From: Saccharothrix tamanrassetensis
GTDB taxonomy: Bacteria > Actinomycetota > Actinomycetes > Mycobacteriales > Pseudonocardiaceae
Length of the DNA stretch: 64,000 nucleotides
Assembly: GCF_014203665.1 (NCBI RefSeq)
Contig: NZ_JACHJN010000007.1
Location: forward strand, 126,059 to 190,058
Reading direction: 5' to 3'
Part shown: piece after piece, positions 1-8,592 of the stretch
Layout: every line of letters starts with the position of its first letter
Position numbering within the stretch: the stretch's first letter is position 1
Position numbers and translations under genes: made by a program
The notes under the pieces: generated by a model
What the model saw: only the letters and a program-made list of their open reading frames with translations
Databases searched by the model: none
Told to the model about the DNA's origin: nothing

Positions 1-112
1 ATCCTCTGGGTCCGATCCTCTGGGTCCGATCCTCTGGGTCCGATCCTCTGGGTCCGATCCTCTGGGTCCGATCCTCTGGGTCCGATCCTCTGGGTCCGAT
101 CCTCTGGGTCCG
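1..112. repeat. 14-bp tandem repeat array, 8 perfect copies
   Basis: Eight identical head-to-tail copies of ATCCTCTGGGTCCG fill positions 1-112. The array starts at the window edge, so it may be longer. A weakly similar ninth unit (about 8 of 14 matches) follows at 113-126 and runs into the stop codon of the next gene. A 14-bp unit is not a multiple of three, so the array cannot encode an in-frame protein repeat. It lies just 3' of the minus-strand gene at 124-585. Its role is unknown. Confidence 0.97.
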
Positions 113-123
113 CTTCTTCGGGT

Positions 124-585
124 TCACTTCTCACGGTCCAGCGAGCCCCATTCGCCGTCGTGCTCCCGCACCAGCTCCTCGCACTGCCGCAACACGTTGC
201 CGGAGATCCACGCCACCGGCTCCCGGCACCGGACCAGCGGCTCGTTGTCCGGGCCGCGCCCGGCCTCGGACCCCGCCAGCACCCACGGCCGGACGCCGGG
301 GCCGCGGCGTTCGGGCAGGTGGCGGTAGTCGTACAGGCGGCGGGCGACCCACAGCTCCAACGAGCGGTCGGCCCACCACGGCTCGACGGCCAGCGGGTTG
401 GCGGACAGGCCGGGCAGCCGGACACCGGTCAACCCGTCCCGGCTGCACCCGCTCCGGTCCGCGTCCGGACCCTGTGACCAGCGGACGAACAGATCCGGCC
501 CGCGCGCTTCCACCAGCGCGACGAGCTCATCGAGGTCGTTCAGCGTCCGCATGTGCTCGGACTCCTCGGGCGTGCTCATGGACAC
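124..585 (-). CDS. DUF6098-like hypothetical protein
   Basis: This 153-aa cytosolic protein resembles the actinobacterial DUF6098 family as I remember it. The supporting features are an N-terminal LDELVALVEARGPDLFVRWS-like segment, a central LPGLSANPL motif, WVARRLYDY, and a C-terminal GRGPDNEPLV segment. No signal peptide, membrane segment or catalytic motif is visible, and the family has no established function. The start is a GTG at 585 with an in-frame ATG two codons later; either could be used. The gene is divergent from the Rieske oxidoreductase at 640, and the 54 bp between them must hold both promoters. The 14-bp repeat array lies directly beyond its stop. Confidence 0.8.
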   Translation of the reverse strand: MSMSTPEESEHMRTLNDLDELVALVEARGPDLFVRWSQGPDADRSGCSRDGLTGVRLPGLSANPLAVEPWWADRSLELWVARRLYDYRHLPERRGPGVRPWVLAGSEAGRGPDNEPLVRCREPVAWISGNVLRQCEELVREHDGEWGSLDREK

Positions 586-639
586 GGGTTAGCCCGTTCG
601 ATCCGGTTCGAACCCGGCGGACGCGGGTAAGCCGATGCC

Positions 640-2121
640 ATGTCCCACGAAACGGTGACCGCGAGCCACTCGCTGTGGACGGTCGACAGCGCCTACCCGC
701 CGGTCCACGACGTCCGCGTCGACGTGGCCGTGGTCGGGGGCGGTATAACGGGTGTGACGACGGCATTGCGCCTCAAGCGGGCGGGGCTGACCGTGGCCGT
801 CGTCGAGGCCGAACGCGTCGGCGGTGGCGTGAGCGGCAACAACACCGCCAAGGTGACCGCACTGCAGTCCACTGTCTACTCGACCATCGCCGACAAGCAC
901 GGAATCCACGCCGCCTCCCAGTACGCCGAGGCGAGCATGGCCGGGGTGTCCGAAGTGGCCGCTCTGGCGGCCACCGTCGACTGCGACCTCCGCCGCGCCC
1001 CCGCGTACACGTACGCGATCAGCCCCGACGAACTGCCCGCCATCGACCACGAGGCCTTGACCGCCGCACGGGCGGGCCTGCCGGTGGACCGCGACCGCGG
1101 CGAGGGCATGGGGGTGCCGTTCGAGGTCTACGGTGCCGTCCGGCTGGACGACCAGCTCGCCCTGCACCCCGGCCGCTACGTGGCGGGCCTGGCGAAGCTG
1201 GTCGACGGCGACGGCAGCCACGTGTTCGAGCGCAGCCGTGCCCTGCGCATCGACGACGGCAGCCCGTGCGAGGTGCACACCACGGCTGGTGTGGTCACCG
1301 CCGACCGCGTGGTGGTCGCGACCCACTACCCGATCCTCGATCGCGGCCTCTACTTCGCCCGCCTGGAACCCACCCGCGCGTACTGCGTCGCGGCGAGCCT
1401 GCGTTCCGGCGAGCCGCCCACCGGGCTCGCGATCAGCGCGGGCAGCCCGTCGTGGTCCCTGTCGGCCTACCGCGACCTGCTGATCGTGTGCGGTCAGAGC
1501 CACCCGACCGGCGACCGCCCCGACGACCCGTACGGCAAGCTGGAGGCGTTCGCCCGCGAGCACTGGGACGTGGAGCGGATCACCCACCGCTGGTCCGCCC
1601 AGGACCCCAGCGCCTACGACCAGCTGCCGATGATCGGGTCGTACACACCCGGGTCGACCAAGCTCTACGTGGCCACCGCGTTCATGAAGTGGGGCCTGTC
1701 CACCGGCACGTTCGCCGCGATGATCCTGTCCGACCTGATCACCGGCACCGAGAACCCGTGGGCGGAGCGCTTCAGCCCCCACCGCTTCAGCCTCAAGTCC
1801 GCGCCCAAGCTCGTCGGGCTGAACGCCAAGGCCGCCGTCTCCATGGTCGGCGACCGCCTGCGCCCGCCGGATACCCGGACGCCGGAGGACGTGCCGCGCG
1901 GTGAGGCGCGGGTCGTCGGTAAGGCCGGGGTCTACCGCGACGACGAGGGCGCGCTGCACGCCGTCTCGCTGCGTTGCACCCACCTCGGCTGCCTGGTGCA
2001 CTTCAACGACGCCGAACGCAGCTGGGACTGCCCGTGCCACGGCTCCCGGTTCGACGTGGACGGCAACGTGCTGGAGGGCCCGGCCACCAAACCCCTGCCC
2101 CGCCACGACCTGGACTGCTAG
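640..2121 (+). CDS. FAD-dependent oxidoreductase with C-terminal Rieske domain
   Basis: This 493-aa fusion has an N-terminal DAO-type FAD-binding domain (dinucleotide motif GGGITG at residues 33-38, then an acidic VVEAE strand end). Its C-terminal Rieske [2Fe-2S] domain has cluster ligands C446/H448 (CTH) and C464/H467 (CPCH); C451 and C466 are placed to form the usual Rieske disulfide. The fusion is a known actinobacterial architecture thought to pass electrons between the flavin and the iron-sulfur cluster, but the substrate is unknown. No signal peptide is visible, so it should be cytosolic. The ATG at 640 follows the divergent promoter region. It stands alone before the propeller gene at 2238. 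Confidence 0.9.
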   Translation: MSHETVTASHSLWTVDSAYPPVHDVRVDVAVVGGGITGVTTALRLKRAGLTVAVVEAERVGGGVSGNNTAKVTALQSTVYSTIADKHGIHAASQYAEASMAGVSEVAALAATVDCDLRRAPAYTYAISPDELPAIDHEALTAARAGLPVDRDRGEGMGVPFEVYGAVRLDDQLALHPGRYVAGLAKLVDGDGSHVFERSRALRIDDGSPCEVHTTAGVVTADRVVVATHYPILDRGLYFARLEPTRAYCVAASLRSGEPPTGLAISAGSPSWSLSAYRDLLIVCGQSHPTGDRPDDPYGKLEAFAREHWDVERITHRWSAQDPSAYDQLPMIGSYTPGSTKLYVATAFMKWGLSTGTFAAMILSDLITGTENPWAERFSPHRFSLKSAPKLVGLNAKAAVSMVGDRLRPPDTRTPEDVPRGEARVVGKAGVYRDDEGALHAVSLRCTHLGCLVHFNDAERSWDCPCHGSRFDVDGNVLEGPATKPLPRHDLDC

Positions 2122-2237
2122 CGACACCTCGTCGCGGGTTGACGACAGGTGAACGCGCGTCGTCCGATCACGGCTGCCGACCGCCGACCGGGAACGGGCG
2201 GTGAGGAACTTCCGTCACAGCGGCGGAGGTTCCACAC

Positions 2238-3788
2238 ATGCTGCGATACATGACCCTCGTCGGCGCGTCGGCTGCCGCGGTCGCGCCGTTCCTGTCGGGT
2301 GGGGCGGGACGGCCGGACGACCTGGACTGGCCGGTCGCCGGTCTGGCGGCCGGGCTGGTCGCGGTGGCCGTCTTGGGGTTCGCCCGCAGCAAGGGCGCGC
2401 GGATCACCGCCGTCGTGGGCGCGCTGGTCGCATTGGGCGTGACGGTCCGGTTGCTGCTGCGTGACTTCGAAGCCGGGTTGACCGGCAGCCGGCTGCCGGT
2501 GCTCGCGATGGGCGCGGTGGCGGTCACGATCGGGGTCGGGGTGGCCGGCAGCTGGCGGGTGCGGCCGGTCGGGGTCGTCGCCGCTGTCCTGGCGCTCGCC
2601 GCTGCCGTGCTCGCGCCCGGTGCGGCTCAGGCGGTGATCGTCGACTCGCAGCCGCGTGGTGCGCAGCTCGTGGAGGCTCCGGTGGTGGTCGAACGGCCGA
2701 CCGGTGGCCAGTGGTCGTGGCAGCCCCCGGCAGACGTGGTCGGGGTGGTCGCCGCCGGTCACGGCGTGGCGGTGGCGACCGCGGACGGGTCGGTGGTCGC
2801 GTTGACCGGCGACGACGGGCGGGTGGACTGGCGGTACACGCGCCGCGGTGCGCGGATCGGCACGGTGAGCGCGTCGATGGACCGCAAGGCGGTCGTCGTG
2901 ACGTTCCGGTCGCCGTTCGACACCAGGGCACAGCTGTTGGTCGCGCTGGACGCGGACACCGGGGTGGTGCGGTTCGAGAAGGTGGTCCGGTCGGTGCAGG
3001 TGGACACCGAAGGGGTGATGCCCGGCACCCGGACGCTCGCGTTGCGCGACGGCGACTCGGTCGTCGGCTACGACCTGGTCACCGGCGACGAGCGGTGGCG
3101 TTGGTCGCCGCCGGACGGGTGCGAATCCGCCTACGCGCGGACCGTGCGGGGGCGCAGCACCGTGTTCGTGCGCGTCGAGTGCGAGGACCTGCTGACGCTG
3201 TCCGCGCTGGACGAGGTGACCGGCCTCGAACGCTGGAAGCACCAGGTCGGGCTGACCCGCCCGGACGGCGACCGCCTGGACTTCCACCTCCACGGCACCA
3301 CGGACGGCTCGGTCGTCTCGGTGCGGATCGTCACCGCCCGCGCGCTGCCCGGCGCGGTGACGGACGGCCTGTTCGACGCCGAGACGGGCACCCTGCTGGC
3401 CCGGCCCGACCGGAAGTGGGTCTTCCGCGAGGGCGTCGGCCCGCGGGTCCTCCTGGAGGAGCAGGTCGGCGCCGGACCTACCGCGATCCAGTCGATCGAG
3501 CTGCCCGGCGGCCGGACCACGCCTCTCGACGTCGCCGCCTGCCCGAGCCGTACCGCCGACGCCACCACGCCGACCACGTACGTGCGGGCCTGCGGGGACA
3601 ACGGCCGTGAGGTGTCCGTCGTCGTCCAAGGCCTGGACGGCTCGCCACCCACCACGACTCCCGTCCGGCTCGACGGCTCGGGTTCGCTACCGGATTTCGA
3701 GCTGGTCCCGGCACCGGGCGCGATCGTGCTCACCCGCACCTCCTACGGCGGCACGCCTGCCCCGGTCGTGGGCTTGACCGGTCGCTAG
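2238..3788 (+). CDS. Membrane-anchored PQQ-like beta-propeller protein
   Basis: A 516-aa protein. The first about 135 residues hold several hydrophobic helices rich in Ala, Val and Leu (about 1-20, 33-65 and 85-135). The rest is a beta-propeller of repeated blades such as VVALTGDDGRVDWRY, LVALDADTGVVRFEK and VVGYDLVTGDERWRW, the pattern of PQQ-like/WD-type propellers. It is probably a membrane protein with an exported propeller; the binding partner is unknown. The ATG at 2238 has a good ribosome site (GGAGG at 2225-2229, 8 nt spacing); a second in-frame ATG lies four codons later. It converges on the minus-strand CHAT operon, leaving only 24 bp between the stops. Confidence 0.8.
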   Translation: MLRYMTLVGASAAAVAPFLSGGAGRPDDLDWPVAGLAAGLVAVAVLGFARSKGARITAVVGALVALGVTVRLLLRDFEAGLTGSRLPVLAMGAVAVTIGVGVAGSWRVRPVGVVAAVLALAAAVLAPGAAQAVIVDSQPRGAQLVEAPVVVERPTGGQWSWQPPADVVGVVAAGHGVAVATADGSVVALTGDDGRVDWRYTRRGARIGTVSASMDRKAVVVTFRSPFDTRAQLLVALDADTGVVRFEKVVRSVQVDTEGVMPGTRTLALRDGDSVVGYDLVTGDERWRWSPPDGCESAYARTVRGRSTVFVRVECEDLLTLSALDEVTGLERWKHQVGLTRPDGDRLDFHLHGTTDGSVVSVRIVTARALPGAVTDGLFDAETGTLLARPDRKWVFREGVGPRVLLEEQVGAGPTAIQSIELPGGRTTPLDVAACPSRTADATTPTTYVRACGDNGREVSVVVQGLDGSPPTTTPVRLDGSGSLPDFELVPAPGAIVLTRTSYGGTPAPVVGLTGR

Positions 3789-3812
3789 CGAACACGCCGC
3801 CCGGTCGTGACG

Positions 3813-5234
3813 TCAGGCCATGCCGTCGGGTGCGACGGTCGGGAGGAAGCCGATGGCTTCCGCGTGGGCGACTTCGGCCAGGACGAACGCCGCCACGACG
3901 TCGCTCGCGGACGGGAAGGTGAGGGTGTCCAGCCGGGCCACCAGCCGCAGCCAGATCGCCACCTGGCGGTTGAACTCGGCGGCCGGTCGGGTCGCGAGCT
4001 CCTTCATGTAGCCGTTGTCGTGGTACGCGCCGGGGTCGCCCTTGGCGAAGTTCACCGCGGCGTGGAACAACGCCCCTCGGGCGGGCATCGGGCGGGCGGC
4101 CGTCGGTGTGCGGGAGCGGGCCGCGTCGTACTCCTGGGCCACGTGCCAGGCGACGTGGCGGGCCGCCACCTCCACCGCGAACTGCTTGCGCACGAACGGT
4201 GTCGTGCGGAACCGCTTGGCCAGGTTCACGTCCACGTACTCGGCGCGGTTGCTCACCTCGCCCGCGCGTTCCTTCTCGATCCGCTCGGCCTGCTCGGTGA
4301 CCCGGTAGTGGTTGAGCTCGTGGGACAGCACCAGCATCGGGAACCTGAGCGGCGCGTTCCGGTCGGCCAGCAGCCGCGAGCCGATCAGCACGAACCCCTT
4401 GGCGGGCCCGCCGTTGCCGAGGATCTGCTGGGCGCCCGCGCCGGTGCCCATGTCCGGGGAGTTCAGCAGGGTGGCCGTCGCGGTGCCGACGCGAGGGGTC
4501 AGCCGGGCGCGGTCGGCCCACTTCACCATGCCCGCCAAGCCGCCGTTGCCGAGGTCGCGGAACAACAGGTCGGCGCTGTCGAACATCCAGCTGCCGGGTC
4601 TGCGGGCCATGAAGTTGAACAGCAGCGCGGCGTCCGCGTCCAGGATTCCCGCCGACACGTGCTGCTGGAACGGGCCCGCGCCGGCCGGTGCCAGCGTGGC
4701 CAGGGTCGGCTCGACGGGTGCGGGCGGGACGCGCCGGGCGAGGGCGGCGTCCAGCGCGGTCAGCGTCTTGCGGCCCGCCTCGAAGCCCCCGACGGGACTG
4801 ACCCCGTGGTCGCGCTGGAACTGCTGGACGGTCGTGGTGGTCTCGCCGCCCCAACTCCCGTCGGGGTGGCCGGTGCGCATGGTGAGCGTCAGCGGGTAGC
4901 GGGCCGGGTCGGCGTCGAACAGCGCCTGCTGGAGTTTCGCCACGACCGCCCGCGGGTCGCCCGGGCGGATGGGCGGCGAGTTGTTGGCAGCCGCCTGGAA
5001 GCGGGTGTCGCCGCTCCAACGCGGGTCGCCGAGCGCGGTGGCCGGCGGGACCTGGCGCTGCACGACGAGCGCCCGCACGGCGTCGTTGCCCGCGATCGTC
5101 TGGAGCGTGATCATCTGGGTGCGCTGGAGGTGCGGGCCGATGGCCGGGACGCGCGCACCGCCGCCCGCCGGCTCCCGGGGGGCCGGTTCCGCCCGCCGGG
5201 TCGGCTTGCCCCGAGCGCGCGGTTCGCCTTCCAC
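3813..5234 (-). CDS. Putative zinc metallopeptidase with peptidoglycan-binding domain and injection-system-type N-terminal signature
   Basis: A 473-aa protein, last gene of the CHAT operon. A Pro/Arg-rich N-terminus leads to TLQTIAGNDAVRALVVQRQ (residues 43-61), matching the L-Q-x-x-A-G-N-x-A-V-x-x-L signature common in actinobacterial proteins associated with extracellular contractile injection systems (eCIS) and DUF4157. Residues about 90-165 look like a PG_binding_1 domain (AVVAKLQQALF, TVQQFQRDHG). A gluzincin-type HELNH site is at 305-309, with possible third-ligand glutamates downstream (for example E355 or E368). No signal peptide is seen. The start is uncertain; GTG at 5234 is the first good in-frame start after the CHAT stop (57 bp gap). 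Secretion by a contractile system is inferred from the signature only; no such system is in the window. Confidence 0.7.
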   Translation of the reverse strand: MEGEPRARGKPTRRAEPAPREPAGGGARVPAIGPHLQRTQMITLQTIAGNDAVRALVVQRQVPPATALGDPRWSGDTRFQAAANNSPPIRPGDPRAVVAKLQQALFDADPARYPLTLTMRTGHPDGSWGGETTTTVQQFQRDHGVSPVGGFEAGRKTLTALDAALARRVPPAPVEPTLATLAPAGAGPFQQHVSAGILDADAALLFNFMARRPGSWMFDSADLLFRDLGNGGLAGMVKWADRARLTPRVGTATATLLNSPDMGTGAGAQQILGNGGPAKGFVLIGSRLLADRNAPLRFPMLVLSHELNHYRVTEQAERIEKERAGEVSNRAEYVDVNLAKRFRTTPFVRKQFAVEVAARHVAWHVAQEYDAARSRTPTAARPMPARGALFHAAVNFAKGDPGAYHDNGYMKELATRPAAEFNRQVAIWLRLVARLDTLTFPSASDVVAAFVLAEVAHAEAIGFLPTVAPDGMA

Positions 5235-5290
5235 CCGACCAGCATCCGCAGGGGCGGCGCAGGTGTCCAGGGCAGCACCGCGACTCTGCC

Positions 5291-6496
5291 CTAGCGGGCG
5301 GCCGTGAGGCCGTTGGGCGCCGGAGCCCACGCCGTCTGGAACGCCGCCCACACCACCGGCGAGTACGCCGGATCGCCCGTCTCCTCCCACTTCGCGGCCT
5401 GGTCGCGCTGCCACGCGCAGAGCGCGGCCACGGGGTCGGCCGCGTCCCCGGCGGCGTCCACCGCCACGACGGCCCGGCTCAGCACCGGTGTCGGCGGGAA
5501 GTCCGGCACGAGGCCGGTCAGCCCCGCGTCGGTGGGCAGCGTCCACCGGGTCGACACGACGTACTCGGCTCCACCGTGCACCATCGCCGTGACCAGGCCG
5601 GACGGTTCGGCGAACCGCACGTCGCCGCCGCTCTCGCACGCCACCAGCGCGACCCGGTTGGGGATCCGCCACGGCCGGGGCGCGCCGGGGCGGTGGCCCA
5701 GCACGATGTCGGCGGCGGTCAGCGGGCGGTGCGCGCCCACGGGCGCGGCGCGGCCGGTCGTGTCGGCGCGGCACGACAGGTGCAGCCGGGCGTCGAGCCC
5801 GTGCCCGCCGGTGGTGACGTGGCCGACGTACAGCAGGCGGGAGGCGTCGAGCAGCGCCTTCTCCAGGACGTCCCGGTCGATGTCGTCCCGGCGCACGCCG
5901 CCGGGCACCTGGGCGGACGCCAGCGCGGTCAGTTCCGGCCCCACCTGCCCGAGCACCGAACCCAGGCCGGAGGCGTCGCCGAAGCCCGGCACCCTCGGGT
6001 CGAGCACCCCGACGACCGGCCCGCGGAACGGCGAGACCCGGCGCTCCGGGGCGTTGCGCACGGTCGCGGGCGGCAGGACCGAGACGTCGGTGGTGTGCAC
6101 GGTCCGCTCCCCCTCGTCGACCCGCAGCGCCTCCCACGGCACCAGGGCGGTCGACGGCGAGGGGCGGATCCGCAGGTGCGGCCGGACTCCCCGGGACAGC
6201 AACGAGTTCAGCTCCGCGGCCAGCCGGTGGGGCAGGAGCGCCCGCGACAGCCGTCCGGCCAGGTCGACCTCCCGCGCACGGTCCACCAGCGGCCCGTGGG
6301 TGAGCGACCGGACCAGCGCCTCGCCCGCGCTCTCACCGGGCAACGGCGACGGCACCGCGCGGGCCAGGTCGTCCAGCGCCTCCTGCACCAACGCGCGCGG
6401 CACCTTCACGACCCTCGGCTGGTCGAGCGCGTGCTCCCACCGCCACGACACGTACAGTTCGCCCGCGTCCACGAACTTCAGCTGAACCGCTACCAC
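5291..6496 (-). CDS. CHAT-domain (caspase-like) protease
   Basis: A 401-aa protein. The C-terminal two thirds is a CHAT domain: LVPWEAL (118-124), then the catalytic histidine H226 in LYVGHVTTGG and the nucleophile C287 in LVACESGG, both intact. CHAT proteases are clan CD cysteine peptidases, often activated by a sensor partner; some act in abortive-infection-like immunity. Here the TPR part usually fused to CHAT is a separate upstream gene. The GTG at 6496 overlaps the TPR stop (GTGGTAG), showing translational coupling. The N-terminal 110 residues are a small unassigned domain. The substrate is unknown; the downstream zincin or the two upstream unknown proteins are candidates. Confidence 0.85.
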   Translation of the reverse strand: MVAVQLKFVDAGELYVSWRWEHALDQPRVVKVPRALVQEALDDLARAVPSPLPGESAGEALVRSLTHGPLVDRAREVDLAGRLSRALLPHRLAAELNSLLSRGVRPHLRIRPSPSTALVPWEALRVDEGERTVHTTDVSVLPPATVRNAPERRVSPFRGPVVGVLDPRVPGFGDASGLGSVLGQVGPELTALASAQVPGGVRRDDIDRDVLEKALLDASRLLYVGHVTTGGHGLDARLHLSCRADTTGRAAPVGAHRPLTAADIVLGHRPGAPRPWRIPNRVALVACESGGDVRFAEPSGLVTAMVHGGAEYVVSTRWTLPTDAGLTGLVPDFPPTPVLSRAVVAVDAAGDAADPVAALCAWQRDQAAKWEETGDPAYSPVVWAAFQTAWAPAPNGLTAAR

Positions 6497-8592
6497 GACG
6501 CCACCGCCCGCTCGGACCGCACCGGAAAGCCGTAGCGCCGTTCGGCGATGTCGATCCAACCGTCCAGAGTGGAGGGAAGCGCCGGGTCGACCCGGACCCG
6601 GGGAGGCAGCGCGAAGCCCACCGGGGGGAACGCCGGGTCATCGCCCGCACCGCCCACGAACGAGGCCGCGTAAGGCAGGTGCTCCTCCTCCGCCGCCGCC
6701 GGGGGCGGAGGCAGCGACACCAGTTCCCCTCGGGCCAGTGGCTGCTCCTCGGCGGGACTCAACGAGACCGTGCCGGCGATGTGGTCGATGTAGGCGGCGG
6801 CCAGTTCCACGTCCCCGAGCGACGACACCGCCGCGAACGCCGACCTGATCGCGGGTGCGGCGGCCAGCGCCACCCACCGTTCGCGCAACGGCCCGTGCCC
6901 GAATCGCTGCCGCACCGCCTCTGCGGCCAGCGCGGCGGGCAGTGCCAGGTCCAGGGCGCGCTCGCACAGCTCGCGCCGCCGATCTCCGTCCACAGTGGAC
7001 GCCCACCGGATGAGGGCGTCGGCCCGCCACCACGCGACACCCAGCACCACGTGCCACAACCCGGCCCGCTCGCCTATCCCCGCCGCCGCGTCGTACCGCT
7101 CGTCGGCCGCCGCGTACTCCTCCAACGTCTCCAGCGCCGCGCCCTGCACCTGGTGGATCGCGATCCGTTCGACCGGCGTCGCCCCGTCGCCCAGTCCCTC
7201 GACCGCCCGGTCGAGCAGGGCCAGCGCCTCACGCGGCCGACCCGAACCGACTTCGACCGCGGCCCGCCCGAGCAGGCACACCACCAGCCCGCGCCGGTTC
7301 CCGGTGGCCCGGACCAGGTTCTCGGCCTCGTCGTACAGCGCCGCCGCCCGGTCGTTGGCGGAGTCCAGGTACGCCAGCCGGGCCAGGCTGAGCACGGCGG
7401 TCGCCTGGGCGCCCACGTCCCCGGTCGCCGCCGCCAGGTCGCGGGCCAGGCCCAGGTGTTCGGCGCTGCCCGCCGGGTCGCCGGTCGCGCCGGCGACCTC
7501 GGCGAGCGTGGTGTGCACGAACGCGGCCAGTTGCGGCGCGGAGCCGTAGGCGAGGTCCAGCGCGGTGTGCGCCTCGGCGGCGGCCTCGCCGAACCGCCCG
7601 CAGGCCGCCAGGACGGATGCCCGGACGGCCACGATCGACGGCTGACTGCCCGCCAGCGCCACCGCGTCGTCCAGGTCCGCCAGGGCCTCGGCGTGCCGGG
7701 CCGCGTGCCGGAGGTTCTCGGCGCGGGCGATCAGGGCGCTGGTGAGGACGTCGACGGTGCCGTACTCGTCGCCGACACGTGCGATCACGGCTCGGGCCAG
7801 CGTCACGGCCTCGGTGTTCCACCGCAGGGCCTCCGCGCCGTCACCGAGCAGACCCGCCAGCCCGGCGAGGTTGCCCGCGACGGCCGCCCGGCACACCAGC
7901 GCCTCGGTGTCGTCGGACCCCAGGGTCGCGCGGTACGCGGCTTCGAACGCGGACGCGGCGGACGCCACGTCACCCGACGCGGCCAGCATCGCGCCTTGGC
8001 TGTTGAAGTTGACGGATTCGTGCCACCGCGGGTCGATCGGACGCACGCCGGCGGGGCGTTCCACCAGCCGCCGGTAGGTCGCCGCGCGGTCGGCGTCGCC
8101 CGAGGCCTCCGCGATGGCGGCCAGGTTCGTGTAGGCGTGCACCACGAAATCCGGGGCTGCGCGGGTAGCGAGTTCGACCGTGGCGAGCGCCTCGGCCTCC
8201 GCCTCCGCCAACCTGCCGGCGACCATCAGCAGCCCGGTCCGGACGTTGCGCAGCATGGCCTCCGCGTGCGGCGGGGCGTCCACGAGCCCGCGTTCGACGT
8301 CCTGCCACGCCTCGTCCCACCGCTCCAGCCCCAGCAGGACGTCGGCGCGCGAGGCGAGCACGACGGCCCGCGAAGCCTCGCCGGTCAGGCGCAACGCCTC
8401 GGTGAGCAGGTCGGCCGCCCGGACGCGGTCGCCCGCCAGGTCCGCGGCGGCGGCCAGGTTGACCAGGATGGACGCCCGGTCTTCACCGAAGGCCTTCCGG
8501 TACGCCCGCTCCAGCGCGGCACGTCCCCCGGCCACGTCACCGGCCTGGAGCAGCCGCACGCCTTCGTCGTTCAGCTTCCGCCACCGCCTCAC
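6490..8592 (-). CDS. Tetratricopeptide-repeat protein partner of CHAT protease
   Basis: A 700-aa protein made almost wholly of helical repeats rich in Ala, Leu and Glu. Recurrent units such as ALERAYRKAFGEDRASILVN, AYTNLAAIAEASGDADRAAT and ALLDRAVEGLGDG are TPR-like. No enzymatic motif or membrane segment is visible. TPR scaffolds normally bind peptides or proteins, and next to a CHAT protease it is best read as sensor or regulator. GTG at 8592 overlaps the upstream TGA (GTGA), and its own TAG overlaps the CHAT start, so the three genes are translationally coupled. The C-terminal about 70 residues are proline-rich and end in a short tail. The palindrome GTCCACAGTGGAC lies inside the gene. Confidence 0.85.
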   Translation of the reverse strand: MRRWRKLNDEGVRLLQAGDVAGGRAALERAYRKAFGEDRASILVNLAAAADLAGDRVRAADLLTEALRLTGEASRAVVLASRADVLLGLERWDEAWQDVERGLVDAPPHAEAMLRNVRTGLLMVAGRLAEAEAEALATVELATRAAPDFVVHAYTNLAAIAEASGDADRAATYRRLVERPAGVRPIDPRWHESVNFNSQGAMLAASGDVASAASAFEAAYRATLGSDDTEALVCRAAVAGNLAGLAGLLGDGAEALRWNTEAVTLARAVIARVGDEYGTVDVLTSALIARAENLRHAARHAEALADLDDAVALAGSQPSIVAVRASVLAACGRFGEAAAEAHTALDLAYGSAPQLAAFVHTTLAEVAGATGDPAGSAEHLGLARDLAAATGDVGAQATAVLSLARLAYLDSANDRAAALYDEAENLVRATGNRRGLVVCLLGRAAVEVGSGRPREALALLDRAVEGLGDGATPVERIAIHQVQGAALETLEEYAAADERYDAAAGIGERAGLWHVVLGVAWWRADALIRWASTVDGDRRRELCERALDLALPAALAAEAVRQRFGHGPLRERWVALAAAPAIRSAFAAVSSLGDVELAAAYIDHIAGTVSLSPAEEQPLARGELVSLPPPPAAAEEEHLPYAASFVGGAGDDPAFPPVGFALPPRVRVDPALPSTLDGWIDIAERRYGFPVRSERAVASW
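6988..7000. repeat. Palindrome GTCCACAGTGGAC
   Basis: One of four copies of the palindrome core TCCAC-W-GTGGA in this window. This copy lies within the TPR gene and has full 6-bp arms around the central base. Confidence 0.7.

Noticed and set aside
543-624. tRNA-like T-arm (GGTTCGAACCC at 605-615) with a complementary GCGTCC/GGACGC pair
   Set aside because: The D-arm and anticodon arm do not fold with conserved bases, the T-stem has a mismatch, and most of the segment is coding sequence of the DUF6098-like gene.
3813-6137. A 774-aa protein extending upstream of the zincin
   Set aside because: The first about 300 residues are the antiframe-like shadow of the CHAT gene; the plausible start is near 5234.
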